Positions 4,961-12,759 of a stretch of DNA of 12,791 nt are shown in pieces; positions within the stretch are counted from its first letter, which is position 1; each line of letters starts with the position of its first letter. The translations under genes were made by a program, and so were the position numbers. The stretch is from Kitasatospora sp040298565 (lineage in GTDB: Bacteria > Actinomycetota > Actinomycetes > Streptomycetales > Streptomycetaceae). The DNA lies in the NCBI RefSeq assembly GCF_040298565.1, contig NZ_JBEPAK010000205.1, positions 1 to 12,791 of the forward strand, in the 5' to 3' direction. The notes under the pieces were generated by a model, which worked only from the letters and a program-made list of their open reading frames with translations, searched no databases and was not told the origin of the DNA.

Positions 4961-7838
4961 ACTCGTGGTGACCACGGCGGCCGACGAGGACGCGCTCGCG
5001 GACGCCGCACAGGTCGGGAACAAGTTCGCACGTCAGGAAGTGCTGCGGCGCGCCGGATTCCGGGTCCCGGAGTTCTTCTGCCTCCCCGCCGCCGCCTTCG
5101 ACGAGGCCCTGGACGCGCTGCGCCCCGCGCTGCCGCCGGTGCCCGCGGACGGCGCCGGGCCGCAGGCGGTGGAGGCATGGTGCGCGAAGGCCCGGGCGGC
5201 GCTGGCCGCGTCGAGCCTGCCCGCGGCGCTGGCGCAACGGCTCCGCACGGAGTTCGCCGTGCTGGCCGGGCGGGACGGCCTGGTCGCGGTGCGGGCCTGC
5301 GTCGTCCCGGCGACCGCGCCGCAGCCCCCGGCCGGGGCCGGACCGGCGGACGAGGCGGTAGGGGAGGACAGCGCCGTCGACCCGCTCGCGGGCATGAGCG
5401 ACAGCTTCCTGTACGTCGACGAGCACGCACTGGCCGACGCCGTGGTGCGCTGCTGGGCCTCCGCGTTCAACCCGCAGGCGGTGCGCTACCGCATCCTGCG
5501 CGGACTGGACCCGTTGCGCGCCCGCGTCGCGGTCGGCGTGCAGCGGATGGTCCTCGGCACCCGCTCGTTCGTGGCGTTCACCCGCGACCCCCGGGACGGT
5601 TCGCCGCGCCGGGTGGTCGCGGCCGCGTACGGCATCGGCGAGGGCGTCGTCCAGGAGAAGGCGGACATCGACCACTTCTTCCACGACCCGGCCACCGGCG
5701 AGGTGAGCGCGCGGACCGTGCACAAGCAGTGGCTCATGGGTCGGCCCGAGGGGGCCTTGGCCGGGGCACCGGTCCGGTTGCCGGTGGCCGAGCGGCTGGC
5801 CGACCTGCCGGTGCTCGACGACGAGCAGGTGCGCGCGGTGGCGGAGTTGGCCGCCCGGGTGGAGGAGGTCTTCGGCGTTCCGCAGGACATCGAGGGTGCC
5901 CTCACCGAGGACGGGGCCATCCACCTGGTGCAGGCCCGCCCCATGGTCCTCACCCCGCCCGCGCCCACCACCACCGACGCCACCGGCACCGCCACGACCG
6001 CCGGCCCGGCGGGCGACGAGCCCGCCCGCGTCTACTGGGGCAACCACAACATCACCGAGAGCTTCCCCGGCGTCTCGGGCGCGCTCACCTTCTCCCAGTC
6101 CCGGGAGTTCTACCGCCGCTCCTTCACCGACCTCTACCGGCGGATGGGCGTGCCCCGGCCCTGGGTCCGGGACAACGCGCACCGGCTCGCACGGATGGTC
6201 GGCTACCTGGAAGGCCAGGTCTACTACCGGCTGGAGGACTGGCACGCCCTGCACGGGCAGATGCCGGTGTTCGAACTGGTCCGCCGCGGCTGGGAGCAGG
6301 CCATGGGCATCACCGGCCCCGCCCGCGGCGAGCGCCGCTGGCCCACGCCGGCGGTCATCCGCGCCCTGCCCGGGCTGGCCTGGCGCAGCGCGCTGCACCC
6401 CTGGCAGGTGAAGAGCTTCCTGCGCTGGTGGGACCGGCAGATGACCGAGGCGCAGACCGTCGGCGACTCGCCGCAGGAACTGATCGCCTTCTACCGGAGA
6501 CTGTGGGAACGTGCCGGCGAGCGCTGGGGGGTGACCCTGGTCAACGCGTTCATCACCCTGATCGTGCTCCGCGCGGGCGGCGCCCTGCTGCGCCGCTGGA
6601 CCGGCCAGGGCCCGCAGACCCTGGTCGAACTCATGGGCGGCGGAAGGGAGAACCGCTCCCTGGAAGCGGTCCGCGCGGCCATGGCCCTGGCGGAACTCGT
6701 CAGCGCCGCACCCCAGTTGCGCGCCGCCGTGCTCGAGGACCGCAGCGACCCGCAGCAGCTGTGGCAGCAGATCGTCTCCGGCCGGTACGGCGTGGCCGTC
6801 GCCGACGCCGCCCGCGGCTACGTCGCCCGCTACGGCGACCGCGCGCTGCACGACCTCAAGCTGGAGGAGCCCACACCCCGCCAGCGCCCCTGGACCGTGC
6901 TCGCCCTGATCCGGCCGCTGGTGCGCCAGAAAGCGACCGTCGCGGCCAACCGCGCCGGCGAGCAGGCCGCCGCCCGACGCGCCCGCCAGCAGTTGCGCGC
7001 GGTGTGCCCGAACCCGGCGAAGCGCGCCGCCCTGCTCGCCATCACCTCCCTGGCCCGGGACCTCGCCCGCATCCGCGAGGACACCCGGTTCTGCCGCACC
7101 CAGTTGTTCGGACTCTCCCGCGACGTGATGTGGAAGCTGGGCGCGGAACTCGCCCGCACCGGTGTGCTCGACGACCGGCTCGACGTGGCCGACCTGACCG
7201 TCGACGAGGTCATCGGCGCGTTCGACGGCACCGCCACCGTCACCGACCTGCGCGCGCTCGTCGCGCTGCGCCGCGCCCAGCGCGAGCGGTGGGCCCACAA
7301 CCCGCAACGTCCTGCCCTGCTGGGGACTCCCGCCGGTCCACCGCTCGTCCGGGCCCTGCCCCAGGCGGTTGCGGTCGGCGCGGCCGGCACGACGAGCGAG
7401 GACCTCCTGCGCGGCATCGGCTCCAGCAGCGGGGTGGTCCGCGGCCGGGCGAAGGTGGTGCTCGACCCCTCCACCGATCCCGACCTGGCCGCCGGACGGA
7501 TCCTGGTCGCCCGGGAGACCGACCCCGGCTGGCTGTTCCTCATGATGTCGGCCACGGGCATGGTGGTCGAACGGGGCACCCTGCTGTCCCACACCGCGAT
7601 CACCGGCCGCCTGCTCGGTGTCCCGACGGTCGTCGCCGTCCCGGGCGCCACCACCGCGATCCCCGACGGCGCGTGGATCGAGATCGACGGCACCGCCGGC
7701 ACCGTGCGCCTGCTCCCGCCGTCCGAGCAGCCCCCGGAAACCACCGCCACCGCCGGCGCCGACCGCGCCGCATCCGCACCCGCCACGACCACCGACACCG
7801 CCGAGGCCCGCACGACCCCGAAGGGCGAGACGACATGA
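4953..7838 (+). CDS. PEP-synthase-like phosphotransferase (rifampin-phosphotransferase-type layout)
   Basis: A 961-residue protein. Residues 20-331 form a PEP/pyruvate-binding ATP-grasp domain: VGNKFARQEVLRRAGFRVPE (21-40), AVRA (112-115), FTRDPRDG (209-216), AAYGIGEGVVQ (224-234), PQDIEGAL (310-317) and QARPM (327-331). A long helical middle region (about 360-800) begins YWGNHNITESFPGVSGALTF. The C-terminal phospho-histidine swivelling domain (about 818-922) has SSSGVVRGRAKVV and GTLLSHTAITGRLLGVPTVV with His880 as the carrier residue. A Pro/Thr/Ala tail follows. The pyruvate-binding barrel that ends true PEP synthases is absent, so this order matches rifampin phosphotransferases, which pass a phosphate from ATP through the His to a small molecule. 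The usual SSAT-ED motif after VR is replaced by ACVVPAT, and the acidic GEDSAVD comes some 20 residues later. ATG 4953 is chosen for GGTGGA (4943-4948). The target molecule is unknown. Confidence 0.85.
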   Translation: MTELVVTTAADEDALADAAQVGNKFARQEVLRRAGFRVPEFFCLPAAAFDEALDALRPALPPVPADGAGPQAVEAWCAKARAALAASSLPAALAQRLRTEFAVLAGRDGLVAVRACVVPATAPQPPAGAGPADEAVGEDSAVDPLAGMSDSFLYVDEHALADAVVRCWASAFNPQAVRYRILRGLDPLRARVAVGVQRMVLGTRSFVAFTRDPRDGSPRRVVAAAYGIGEGVVQEKADIDHFFHDPATGEVSARTVHKQWLMGRPEGALAGAPVRLPVAERLADLPVLDDEQVRAVAELAARVEEVFGVPQDIEGALTEDGAIHLVQARPMVLTPPAPTTTDATGTATTAGPAGDEPARVYWGNHNITESFPGVSGALTFSQSREFYRRSFTDLYRRMGVPRPWVRDNAHRLARMVGYLEGQVYYRLEDWHALHGQMPVFELVRRGWEQAMGITGPARGERRWPTPAVIRALPGLAWRSALHPWQVKSFLRWWDRQMTEAQTVGDSPQELIAFYRRLWERAGERWGVTLVNAFITLIVLRAGGALLRRWTGQGPQTLVELMGGGRENRSLEAVRAAMALAELVSAAPQLRAAVLEDRSDPQQLWQQIVSGRYGVAVADAARGYVARYGDRALHDLKLEEPTPRQRPWTVLALIRPLVRQKATVAANRAGEQAAARRARQQLRAVCPNPAKRAALLAITSLARDLARIREDTRFCRTQLFGLSRDVMWKLGAELARTGVLDDRLDVADLTVDEVIGAFDGTATVTDLRALVALRRAQRERWAHNPQRPALLGTPAGPPLVRALPQAVAVGAAGTTSEDLLRGIGSSSGVVRGRAKVVLDPSTDPDLAAGRILVARETDPGWLFLMMSATGMVVERGTLLSHTAITGRLLGVPTVVAVPGATTAIPDGAWIEIDGTAGTVRLLPPSEQPPETTATAGADRAASAPATTTDTAEARTTPKGETT

Positions 7839-9094
7839 CCCACCCGGCCCGCTTCCCCTTCCCACCCGCCGGCGACGTCCGCCCGCCCGACGGCTACCAG
7901 GACGCCCTGCGCACCGGCGCACCGCACCCGGTACGGCTGTCCAGCGGCCGGCCCGCCCTCCTCGTGACACGGCACCAGGACGTCACCGCCGTCCTCGGCG
8001 ACGACCGGTTCAGCCGCGCCCGCTACACCGAACTCGCCCGCCCGCTGTTCGCCCGCAGGAGCGAGTCCGTCCTGCTGGCCACCGCCGACGCGCCCGACCA
8101 CACCCGCCGCCGCCGGGCGATCCTCCCCGCATTCACCGCGCGCCAGGTCCGTCTGCTGCGCCCGCGTCTGGAGACCCTCGCCGAGCGCCTGCTCGACGAG
8201 CTGACCGCCGGCGCCACCGCCGGCGAGGCGGACCTGGTGGGCGCCTTCACCGTGCCCTTCCCGCTCCAGGTGATCTGCGAGGTGCTCGGCGTGCCGGTGG
8301 ACGACAGCGCCCTGCTGCGCGCCGAGGTCGACATCCTCATGTCCACCTCCGGCCACACCCCCCAGGAGATCACCGCCGCCCAGGCCCGGACGGATGACTA
8401 CTTCGCCGCCCTCATCGCCGACAAGCGGCGCGCCGCCGAGACCGCAAACCCGCCCGAGGACCTGCTCACCGCACTGGCGACCCGGCCCGACGGCGACCCC
8501 GACCGGCGGCTGTCCGACCGGGAAGTGGTGGCCCTCGGCTCCGGCATGCTGATGGCCGGCTACGAGACCACCGGCAACTCCCTCGGCATGTGCGTGCTGC
8601 TGCTCCTGCGCCACCCCGCCCTGGCCCAGACGCTCCGCCGCCAGCCCGGGCGCACCCCCGCGGCGATCGAGGAGATGCTGCGCTTCACCTCCCTCAACAA
8701 CACCGGTGGCGCCCCCCACCTGGTGACCGAGGACACCGCGCTGGGCGGCTGCCCGGTGTCGGCCGGTCAGATCGTGGTGCCGCTCACCGACGCCGCCAAC
8801 CGCGACCCGGCCGTCTTCGCCGACCCGCACGCCTTCCACCCCGACCGCCCGGACGTCGCCTCCCACCTCGCCTTCGGCTACGGGCGCCACCTGTGCCCGG
8901 GCGCCGAACTCGCCCGCGCCGAGCTGCAGATCGCCGTCAACGCGCTGCTACGCCGCTTCGACGTACTCGAACTCGCCGTCCCCGAGAAGGAACTGCAATG
9001 GCGCCGGACGATGTTCATCAACGGCCTCTGGCGGCTCCCGGTGCGCTGGAGCGCCGCCCGGGCGACCCGACCCGCCGCAAAGCGGCCGGCATGA
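7835..9094 (+). CDS. Cytochrome P450
   Basis: A 419-residue soluble bacterial class I P450 (CYP), typical length for actinomycetes. It has the C-helix DAPDHTRRRR (85-94), the I-helix oxygen-activation motif AGYETT (241-246), the K-helix ExxR at Glu280-Arg283, and the haem loop FGYGRHLCPGAELAR (347-361) with axial Cys354. All catalytic landmarks are intact, so it should be active given a ferredoxin and reductase; neither is encoded in the window. The ATG at 7835 overlaps the previous stop by 4 bases (ATGA), with AAGGGCGAG upstream. Earlier codons in this frame are a shadow of the preceding gene. A hydroxylation, epoxidation or ketone-forming step on the operon product is likely; P450s are known beside AfsA homologues in butenolide clusters. 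Substrate not predictable from sequence. Confidence 0.95.
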   Translation: MTHPARFPFPPAGDVRPPDGYQDALRTGAPHPVRLSSGRPALLVTRHQDVTAVLGDDRFSRARYTELARPLFARRSESVLLATADAPDHTRRRRAILPAFTARQVRLLRPRLETLAERLLDELTAGATAGEADLVGAFTVPFPLQVICEVLGVPVDDSALLRAEVDILMSTSGHTPQEITAAQARTDDYFAALIADKRRAAETANPPEDLLTALATRPDGDPDRRLSDREVVALGSGMLMAGYETTGNSLGMCVLLLLRHPALAQTLRRQPGRTPAAIEEMLRFTSLNNTGGAPHLVTEDTALGGCPVSAGQIVVPLTDAANRDPAVFADPHAFHPDRPDVASHLAFGYGRHLCPGAELARAELQIAVNALLRRFDVLELAVPEKELQWRRTMFINGLWRLPVRWSAARATRPAAKRPA

Positions 9095-10062
9095 CCGACC
9101 ACCCCGCCCTCCCGACCGCCCCCGCCCCCACCGGCCCCGGTCCGCTCGCCGTTCGCCTCGGCGCGTTCGTGCGCGGCAGCTTCCCGCTGCCGTTCTCGCT
9201 GGTGTTCGCCCTGGCATGGGCGTTCGGCGCCACCGGCCTGTTCGCCGCGGCCGACGGGCGCGCCGCGCACTGGCGCCCCGGGTGGGGCACCGTGGTGGCG
9301 GCACTGACCGTCCTGGTCGACCTCCTGCTCCTGCGGGCCGCAGACGACCTGCGCGACCTCCCCTACGACCGGCGCCACAACCCGGCCCGCCCGCTGGCCC
9401 GCGGCGCCGTGCTGCCACCCGACCTCCACCTCCTCGCCACCGCCGGCGCCGCCCTGCTGCTGCTCCTCAACGCGGGCAACCAGGCCGCCCTGCTCCTGCT
9501 CGCCGCCCAACTCACCTACACCACCCTGCTGGTGGGCGCGGAACTACGCTTCGGGTGGCCGCGCGGGGACGCGGTGATCACCGGCGTCCTGTTGAGCTCC
9601 CCGGTACAGATCCTGCTCAACCTCTACCTGTACGCGGTCTTCCTGCACGACACCGGCCTGGACACCGGCTCCCTCCGGCAAGCGGGCCGGCACGTGCTCC
9701 CGCCGCTGCTGGTGATCATGCTCGCGGCCACCCACCACGAGCTCGCCCGCAAGATCGTGCGCGATCCGGGCCCGCGCGAACGCACCTACGTACGGGTCTT
9801 CGGCCTGCGCGCGACCGTCGTGCTCGCGCTGGTCTTCGCCGCCGGCTCCGCCGGCGCGTCGCTGGCGGTGCTGCGCCCCTGGGCGGCAGGGGCGGCCGGG
9901 TGGTGGGGCTGGCTGGGACTGCTGCCCGCCGTCCTCGCGGTCAGCGCCGCCCGGAGCTTCACCCGCGCCGCGGCGGCGCGCTGGCCCGGCGCGGCGGTGG
10001 CCGGCTACCTGCCGGCCGTCTTCGTCTGCCATCTGCTGATCGGCCTGGGGAGGACCTCGTGA
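9091..10062 (+). CDS. UbiA-family membrane prenyltransferase
   Basis: A 323-residue polytopic membrane protein. The first Mg-diphosphate motif is ADDLRDLPYDRRHNPARPL (84-102). It fits the NDxxDxxxD signature with Asp85 in place of Asn, followed by the usual R-x-x-N-P-x-R-P-L. The region of the second motif reads HHELARKIVRD (215-225), with Glu217 and RK where many members have a DxxxD pattern. Hydrophobic stretches fill most of 31-52, 64-83, 111-147, 162-187, 202-214 and 238 to the end, compatible with about eight or nine helices. Family members move an isoprenyl chain from its diphosphate to an aromatic or other lipophilic acceptor inside the membrane. Start ATG 9091 overlaps the P450 stop (ATGA). 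No prenyl diphosphate synthase is in the window, so the donor would come from central isoprenoid metabolism. Confidence 0.85.
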   Translation: MTDHPALPTAPAPTGPGPLAVRLGAFVRGSFPLPFSLVFALAWAFGATGLFAAADGRAAHWRPGWGTVVAALTVLVDLLLLRAADDLRDLPYDRRHNPARPLARGAVLPPDLHLLATAGAALLLLLNAGNQAALLLLAAQLTYTTLLVGAELRFGWPRGDAVITGVLLSSPVQILLNLYLYAVFLHDTGLDTGSLRQAGRHVLPPLLVIMLAATHHELARKIVRDPGPRERTYVRVFGLRATVVLALVFAAGSAGASLAVLRPWAAGAAGWWGWLGLLPAVLAVSAARSFTRAAAARWPGAAVAGYLPAVFVCHLLIGLGRTS

Positions 10063-11117
10063 AGACGGACCACCTGTACATCGCGGGGCTGGCCGGCCAC
10101 CTGCCCCGGCTGTGGCCGATCGCCGAGGCGGTCACCGCCGGGCGCCCCGGCGCGCAGCAGGCCCGCGACGGCGGCTGGACCAGCGTGTCGGTGGCCGACG
10201 ACACCCCGGCGCCGGAACTGGCCGCCCAGGCCGCCCGGCTCGCCCTCAAGCGCTCCGGCCTGACGGCCGAAAAGGTGTGCCTGGTGGTGCACGCGGGCGT
10301 CTACCACCAGGGCCCGGACGGCTGGTACGCCGCGAACTACGTGCAGGACCAGGTCCTCGGCACCACGGCACCGGCGATCGGACTGAACCAGGGCTGCACG
10401 GCGATGCTGGACGCCGCCCGCCTCGCGCACGGCCACCTGGTCCACGCCCCGCAGGGGTCCGCCGTCCTCGTCTCGGCGGCGGACAACTTCGGCACGCCGT
10501 CGTGGGACCGGTTCACCTACGCGCACGGCTGGAACACCGGGCGCGCGTCGATCCTCGGCGACGCCGGCTGCGCCGCGCTGCTGTCCGCCACCGCCGGTCC
10601 CCTGCGGATCCGCTCGCTCGCCCTGTCCTCGCTCTCCTCCTGGGAGCGGCTCTACCGCGGCACGGAGGACATGTTCCCGCCGGCCGCCGCGGGCGGCGGC
10701 CCCCGGATCCCGCTGGGCCGGCGGATGAGCGCCTACGCGCAGCAGGTGGAGGACCGGGACCTGCGCCTGACGATGGCCCGCGAACTCGCCGAGGCCCGCA
10801 CCGCCCTCGCCCGGCAGGCGATCGACGAGGCGGGTGTCACCTGCGCCGACATCACCCGCGTCACCCACGTGTTCAGCGGCAGCCCGCGGTACGTGGAGGC
10901 CCTGCTGGGCCCCCTGGGCATCGCGCCCGAGCGCGGCATGCTCGACCTCGGCCGTACCGTCGGCCACCTGGGCGCCTGCGACCAGTTCCTCGCCCTGGCC
11001 CATCTGGTGGACACCGGCGCCGTCGGTCCGGGCGACCACGTCCTGCTGATGGGCAACGGCGGCGGCATCTCCCTCGCCGCCGCCGTCGTCGAGGTCCTGG
11101 ACCACCCCACCTGGTGA
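10059..11117 (+). CDS. Ketosynthase III-like (FabH-type) acyltransferase or condensing enzyme
   Basis: A 352-residue thiolase-fold protein of KASIII length. The nucleophile region is GLNQGCTAMLDAARLA (108-123) with Cys113. ILGDAGCAALL (165-175) is the usual GDGA-like turn, and VTHVFSGSP (268-276) gives the catalytic His270. Where FabH has the G-N-T-S loop supplying Asn, this protein reads VGHLGACDQF (301-310), with His303 in the Asn position and Asp308 nearby. That departs from the decarboxylating Cys-His-Asn triad. KASIII-like enzymes that make esters, such as CerJ of cervimycin biosynthesis, have altered triads, so acyl transfer rather than carbon-carbon bond formation is plausible. GTG 10059 overlaps the UbiA stop (GTGA) and has the best ribosome binding site in the operon, GGGGAGGA (10047-10054). 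It is the last operon gene, followed by a hairpin. Confidence 0.88.
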   Translation: MKTDHLYIAGLAGHLPRLWPIAEAVTAGRPGAQQARDGGWTSVSVADDTPAPELAAQAARLALKRSGLTAEKVCLVVHAGVYHQGPDGWYAANYVQDQVLGTTAPAIGLNQGCTAMLDAARLAHGHLVHAPQGSAVLVSAADNFGTPSWDRFTYAHGWNTGRASILGDAGCAALLSATAGPLRIRSLALSSLSSWERLYRGTEDMFPPAAAGGGPRIPLGRRMSAYAQQVEDRDLRLTMARELAEARTALARQAIDEAGVTCADITRVTHVFSGSPRYVEALLGPLGIAPERGMLDLGRTVGHLGACDQFLALAHLVDTGAVGPGDHVLLMGNGGGISLAAAVVEVLDHPTW

Positions 11118-11132
11118 CGCCCCCGTCCTGCA

Positions 11133-11153
11133 CCCGCCCCGCACCGGGGCGGG
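11133..11153 (+). terminator. Hairpin after the operon
   Basis: CCCGCCCCG (11133-11141) and CGGGGCGGG (11145-11153) form a perfect 9-bp all-GC stem with a 3-base loop, 15 bases past the KASIII stop. No T-tract follows, which is common for actinomycete terminators. It marks the probable end of the seven-gene transcript, though read-through into the permease gene is possible. Confidence 0.6.
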
Positions 11154-11276
11154 GCCTGCGCCACGCACATGCCGAACAGGCGCCGCGGCGTTGGCAGTTG
11201 GTACCACTGGTTCGCGCCCCGGCCGTCCGGCATGCTCGTCCCGAGCCGAAACAACACCGATCGAAGGGGATGGAAG

Positions 11277-12038
11277 ATGTCAGCGTGGGAGATGGCGGCC
11301 GTCCTGCTCGCGGGAGTCGGTGCCGGAACCATCAACACCATCGTCGGATCCGGCACGCTGATCACCTTCCCGGTGCTGCTCGCCTTCGGTGTGCCCGCGG
11401 TCACCGCCAACGTGTCCAACACCATCGGCCTGGTCCCCGGCTCGCTCAGCGGCGCGCTCGGCTACCGTCGCGAACTCGACGGCCAGACGGGCCGGTTGCT
11501 CCGGCTCGGCACGGCTGCCCTGCTGGGCGGCCTGCTGGGCGCGTACATCCTGGTGAAGCTGCCGAGCCGGGCCTTCACCGTGATCGTGCCGGCGCTGATC
11601 CTGCTGGCGCTGGTCCTCGTGGTGATCCAGCCGCGGATCGCCAGGGCGATGGCCGCCCGCCGCCAGGGCGGCGCCCAGGGCGCAGCCGGGGGACCGCTGC
11701 TGACCGCGGGGGTCTTCCTGACCAGCGTCTACGGCGGTTACTTCGGTGCGGCGCAGGGCGTGCTGCTGATCGCCCTGATGGGCATGCTGCTGGCCGACGA
11801 CATGCAGCGGCTCAATGCCACGAAGAACGTGCTGGCCCTGATCGTGGACGCCGTCGCCGCCTGCTTCTTCCTGTTCACCTCGCACATCGACTGGGCGGCT
11901 GTCGGGCTGATCGCCGTCGGCTCCACCCTCGGCGGACAACTCGGCGCGCGGATCGGCCGCCGACTCCCGCCGTCCGCGCTGCGCGCGACGATCGTCCTGG
12001 TCGGCCTGGCAGCCGTCACCCGGCTGCTGGTCAACTGA
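11277..12038 (+). CDS. TauE/SafE (TSUP) family membrane permease
   Basis: A 253-residue membrane protein with the internal twofold repeat of the sulfite exporter TauE/SafE family. The first half opens with GAGTINTIVGSGTLITFPVL (15-34) and TANVSNTIGLVPGSLSGALG (43-62). The second half has TSVYGGYFGAAQGVLLIALM. About eight hydrophobic segments are visible, split by a basic loop around residues 121-137. Members move sulfite, sulfonates or small organic anions across the membrane. ATG 11277 is chosen because AAGGGG (11264-11269) lies 7 bases upstream and the repeat pattern starts here; the frame is open further up to 11169, but those codons lack family features. A 159-base gap with a hairpin separates it from the operon, so it may be an independent gene. 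Export of the operon product is possible but unproven. Confidence 0.88.
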   Translation: MSAWEMAAVLLAGVGAGTINTIVGSGTLITFPVLLAFGVPAVTANVSNTIGLVPGSLSGALGYRRELDGQTGRLLRLGTAALLGGLLGAYILVKLPSRAFTVIVPALILLALVLVVIQPRIARAMAARRQGGAQGAAGGPLLTAGVFLTSVYGGYFGAAQGVLLIALMGMLLADDMQRLNATKNVLALIVDAVAACFFLFTSHIDWAAVGLIAVGSTLGGQLGARIGRRLPPSALRATIVLVGLAAVTRLLVN

Positions 12039-12134
12039 GCACCCCCGGTGCGTTCGCGGACCACGGGCCGATGCCCCGCGCCGCTGCCCCTGACCGCCGC
12101 GACCTGCGCCCTCACCTGACCACCGGGACGCCTC

Positions 12135-12190
12135 GGGGAGGGGAGAAGAGGGGGGAGGGGAGGGGAGGGGAGGGGAGGGAGAGAGGGGGG
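12135..12190 (+). repeat. Purine tract with (GGGGA)5, possible G-quadruplex
   Basis: Fifty-six consecutive bases on the + strand are G or A. The core at 12152-12176 is five tandem GGGGA units, flanked by further G-runs including six Gs at 12185-12190. At least four runs of four Gs with one-base loops meet the usual G-quadruplex pattern, and the tract could also form triplex DNA. It lies about 100 bases after the permease stop. It may be a simple-sequence expansion or affect transcription past the gene. Confidence 0.85.
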
Positions 12191-12275
12191 TCGTGTACCC
12201 GCTCGCGCCGCTGCCCCTCGGAGCACCGGCCTGACGAGTCCGGCCCTTCGTGTGCGCTCGTCCCGTCGGCCGCGA

Positions 12276-12312
12276 CCAGGGCGCTGCCCCCGGGGGAAGG
12301 GCAGCGCCCTGG
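12276..12312. terminator. Strong hairpin, 14-bp stem
   Basis: CCAGGGCGCTGCCC (12276-12289) pairs perfectly with GGGCAGCGCCCTGG (12299-12312) around a 9-base loop. This is the strongest intergenic hairpin I saw between the permease gene and the end. It has the form of a factor-independent terminator without a U-tract and would work from either side. It lies 238 bases past the permease stop, so it may instead end a transcript on the other strand. Confidence 0.65.
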
Positions 12313-12693
12313 AGCCTGTGTGCCGCCCGGTCGTCCGGATCGGCCGCTCCTGGACACCGGGCGGTGTGGCGGGGAAATCCACTTCGCACACTCGCACCGG
12401 TGCGGCGGACGACGTCGAGGGAATCCCGCCGAATCCATCGATCCGATTTCGGCCGGCCCGGAAAAGGACCGTGCGGGCGCGTTCGAGAGGCGTCATGAGC
12501 AGGCCTGCCGTCAACCCGGGATCTCTCCGCGGAATTCACCTTAGTGGTGCCGCTGCTCGGCGTCATCCTCCGGCCGGGGCGACCCGTCCGCGAGCACTCC
12601 GTCCGAGGGGTGCGGCCGCGCGCGGCCCGGTGGACGCTCGTGCCGGCCCTTGCGGTCTCCACTCGCCGTTCCGTGCGCCGATCGCCGCGGGTG

Positions 12694-12728
12694 CGTGTTC
12701 AAGTGCCGTGTTTGAGCAGTTGAACACG
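12694..12728. repeat. Inverted repeat CGTGTTCAA / TTGAACACG
   Basis: Perfect 9-bp arms at 12694-12702 and 12720-12728 are separated by 17 bases. The arms are AT-richer than the surroundings and sit just upstream of GGGGAGA and a possible ATG at 12749. This could be an operator or promoter-proximal site of a gene beginning beyond the window. No regulator is identifiable. Confidence 0.4.
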
Positions 12729-12759
12729 TGGGGAGAACAGGCGGTCGCATGCCCGTCGC

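Noticed and set aside
5177..7834. Open + frame ahead of the P450 in the same frame
   Set aside because: Arg/Pro-rich shadow of the PEP-synthase-like gene. The P450 starts at 7835, where family sequence begins.
4872..7970. Very long open frame on the - strand opposite the PEP-synthase-like gene
   Set aside because: It lies wholly antisense to a gene with clear family motifs and its Arg/Gly/Gln-rich translation is what the reverse of G/C-biased codons gives.
6830..8890. Long - strand open frame across the P450
   Set aside because: Antisense shadow with no motif; the + strand carries intact P450 landmarks.
11169..11276. Upstream in-frame ATG for the permease
   Set aside because: The added 36 residues lack membrane character, and the ATG at 11277 has the proper ribosome binding site.
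12039..12051. GCACC-CCC-GGTGC mini hairpin just past the permease stop
   Set aside because: A 5-bp stem is expected often by chance in DNA this GC-rich.
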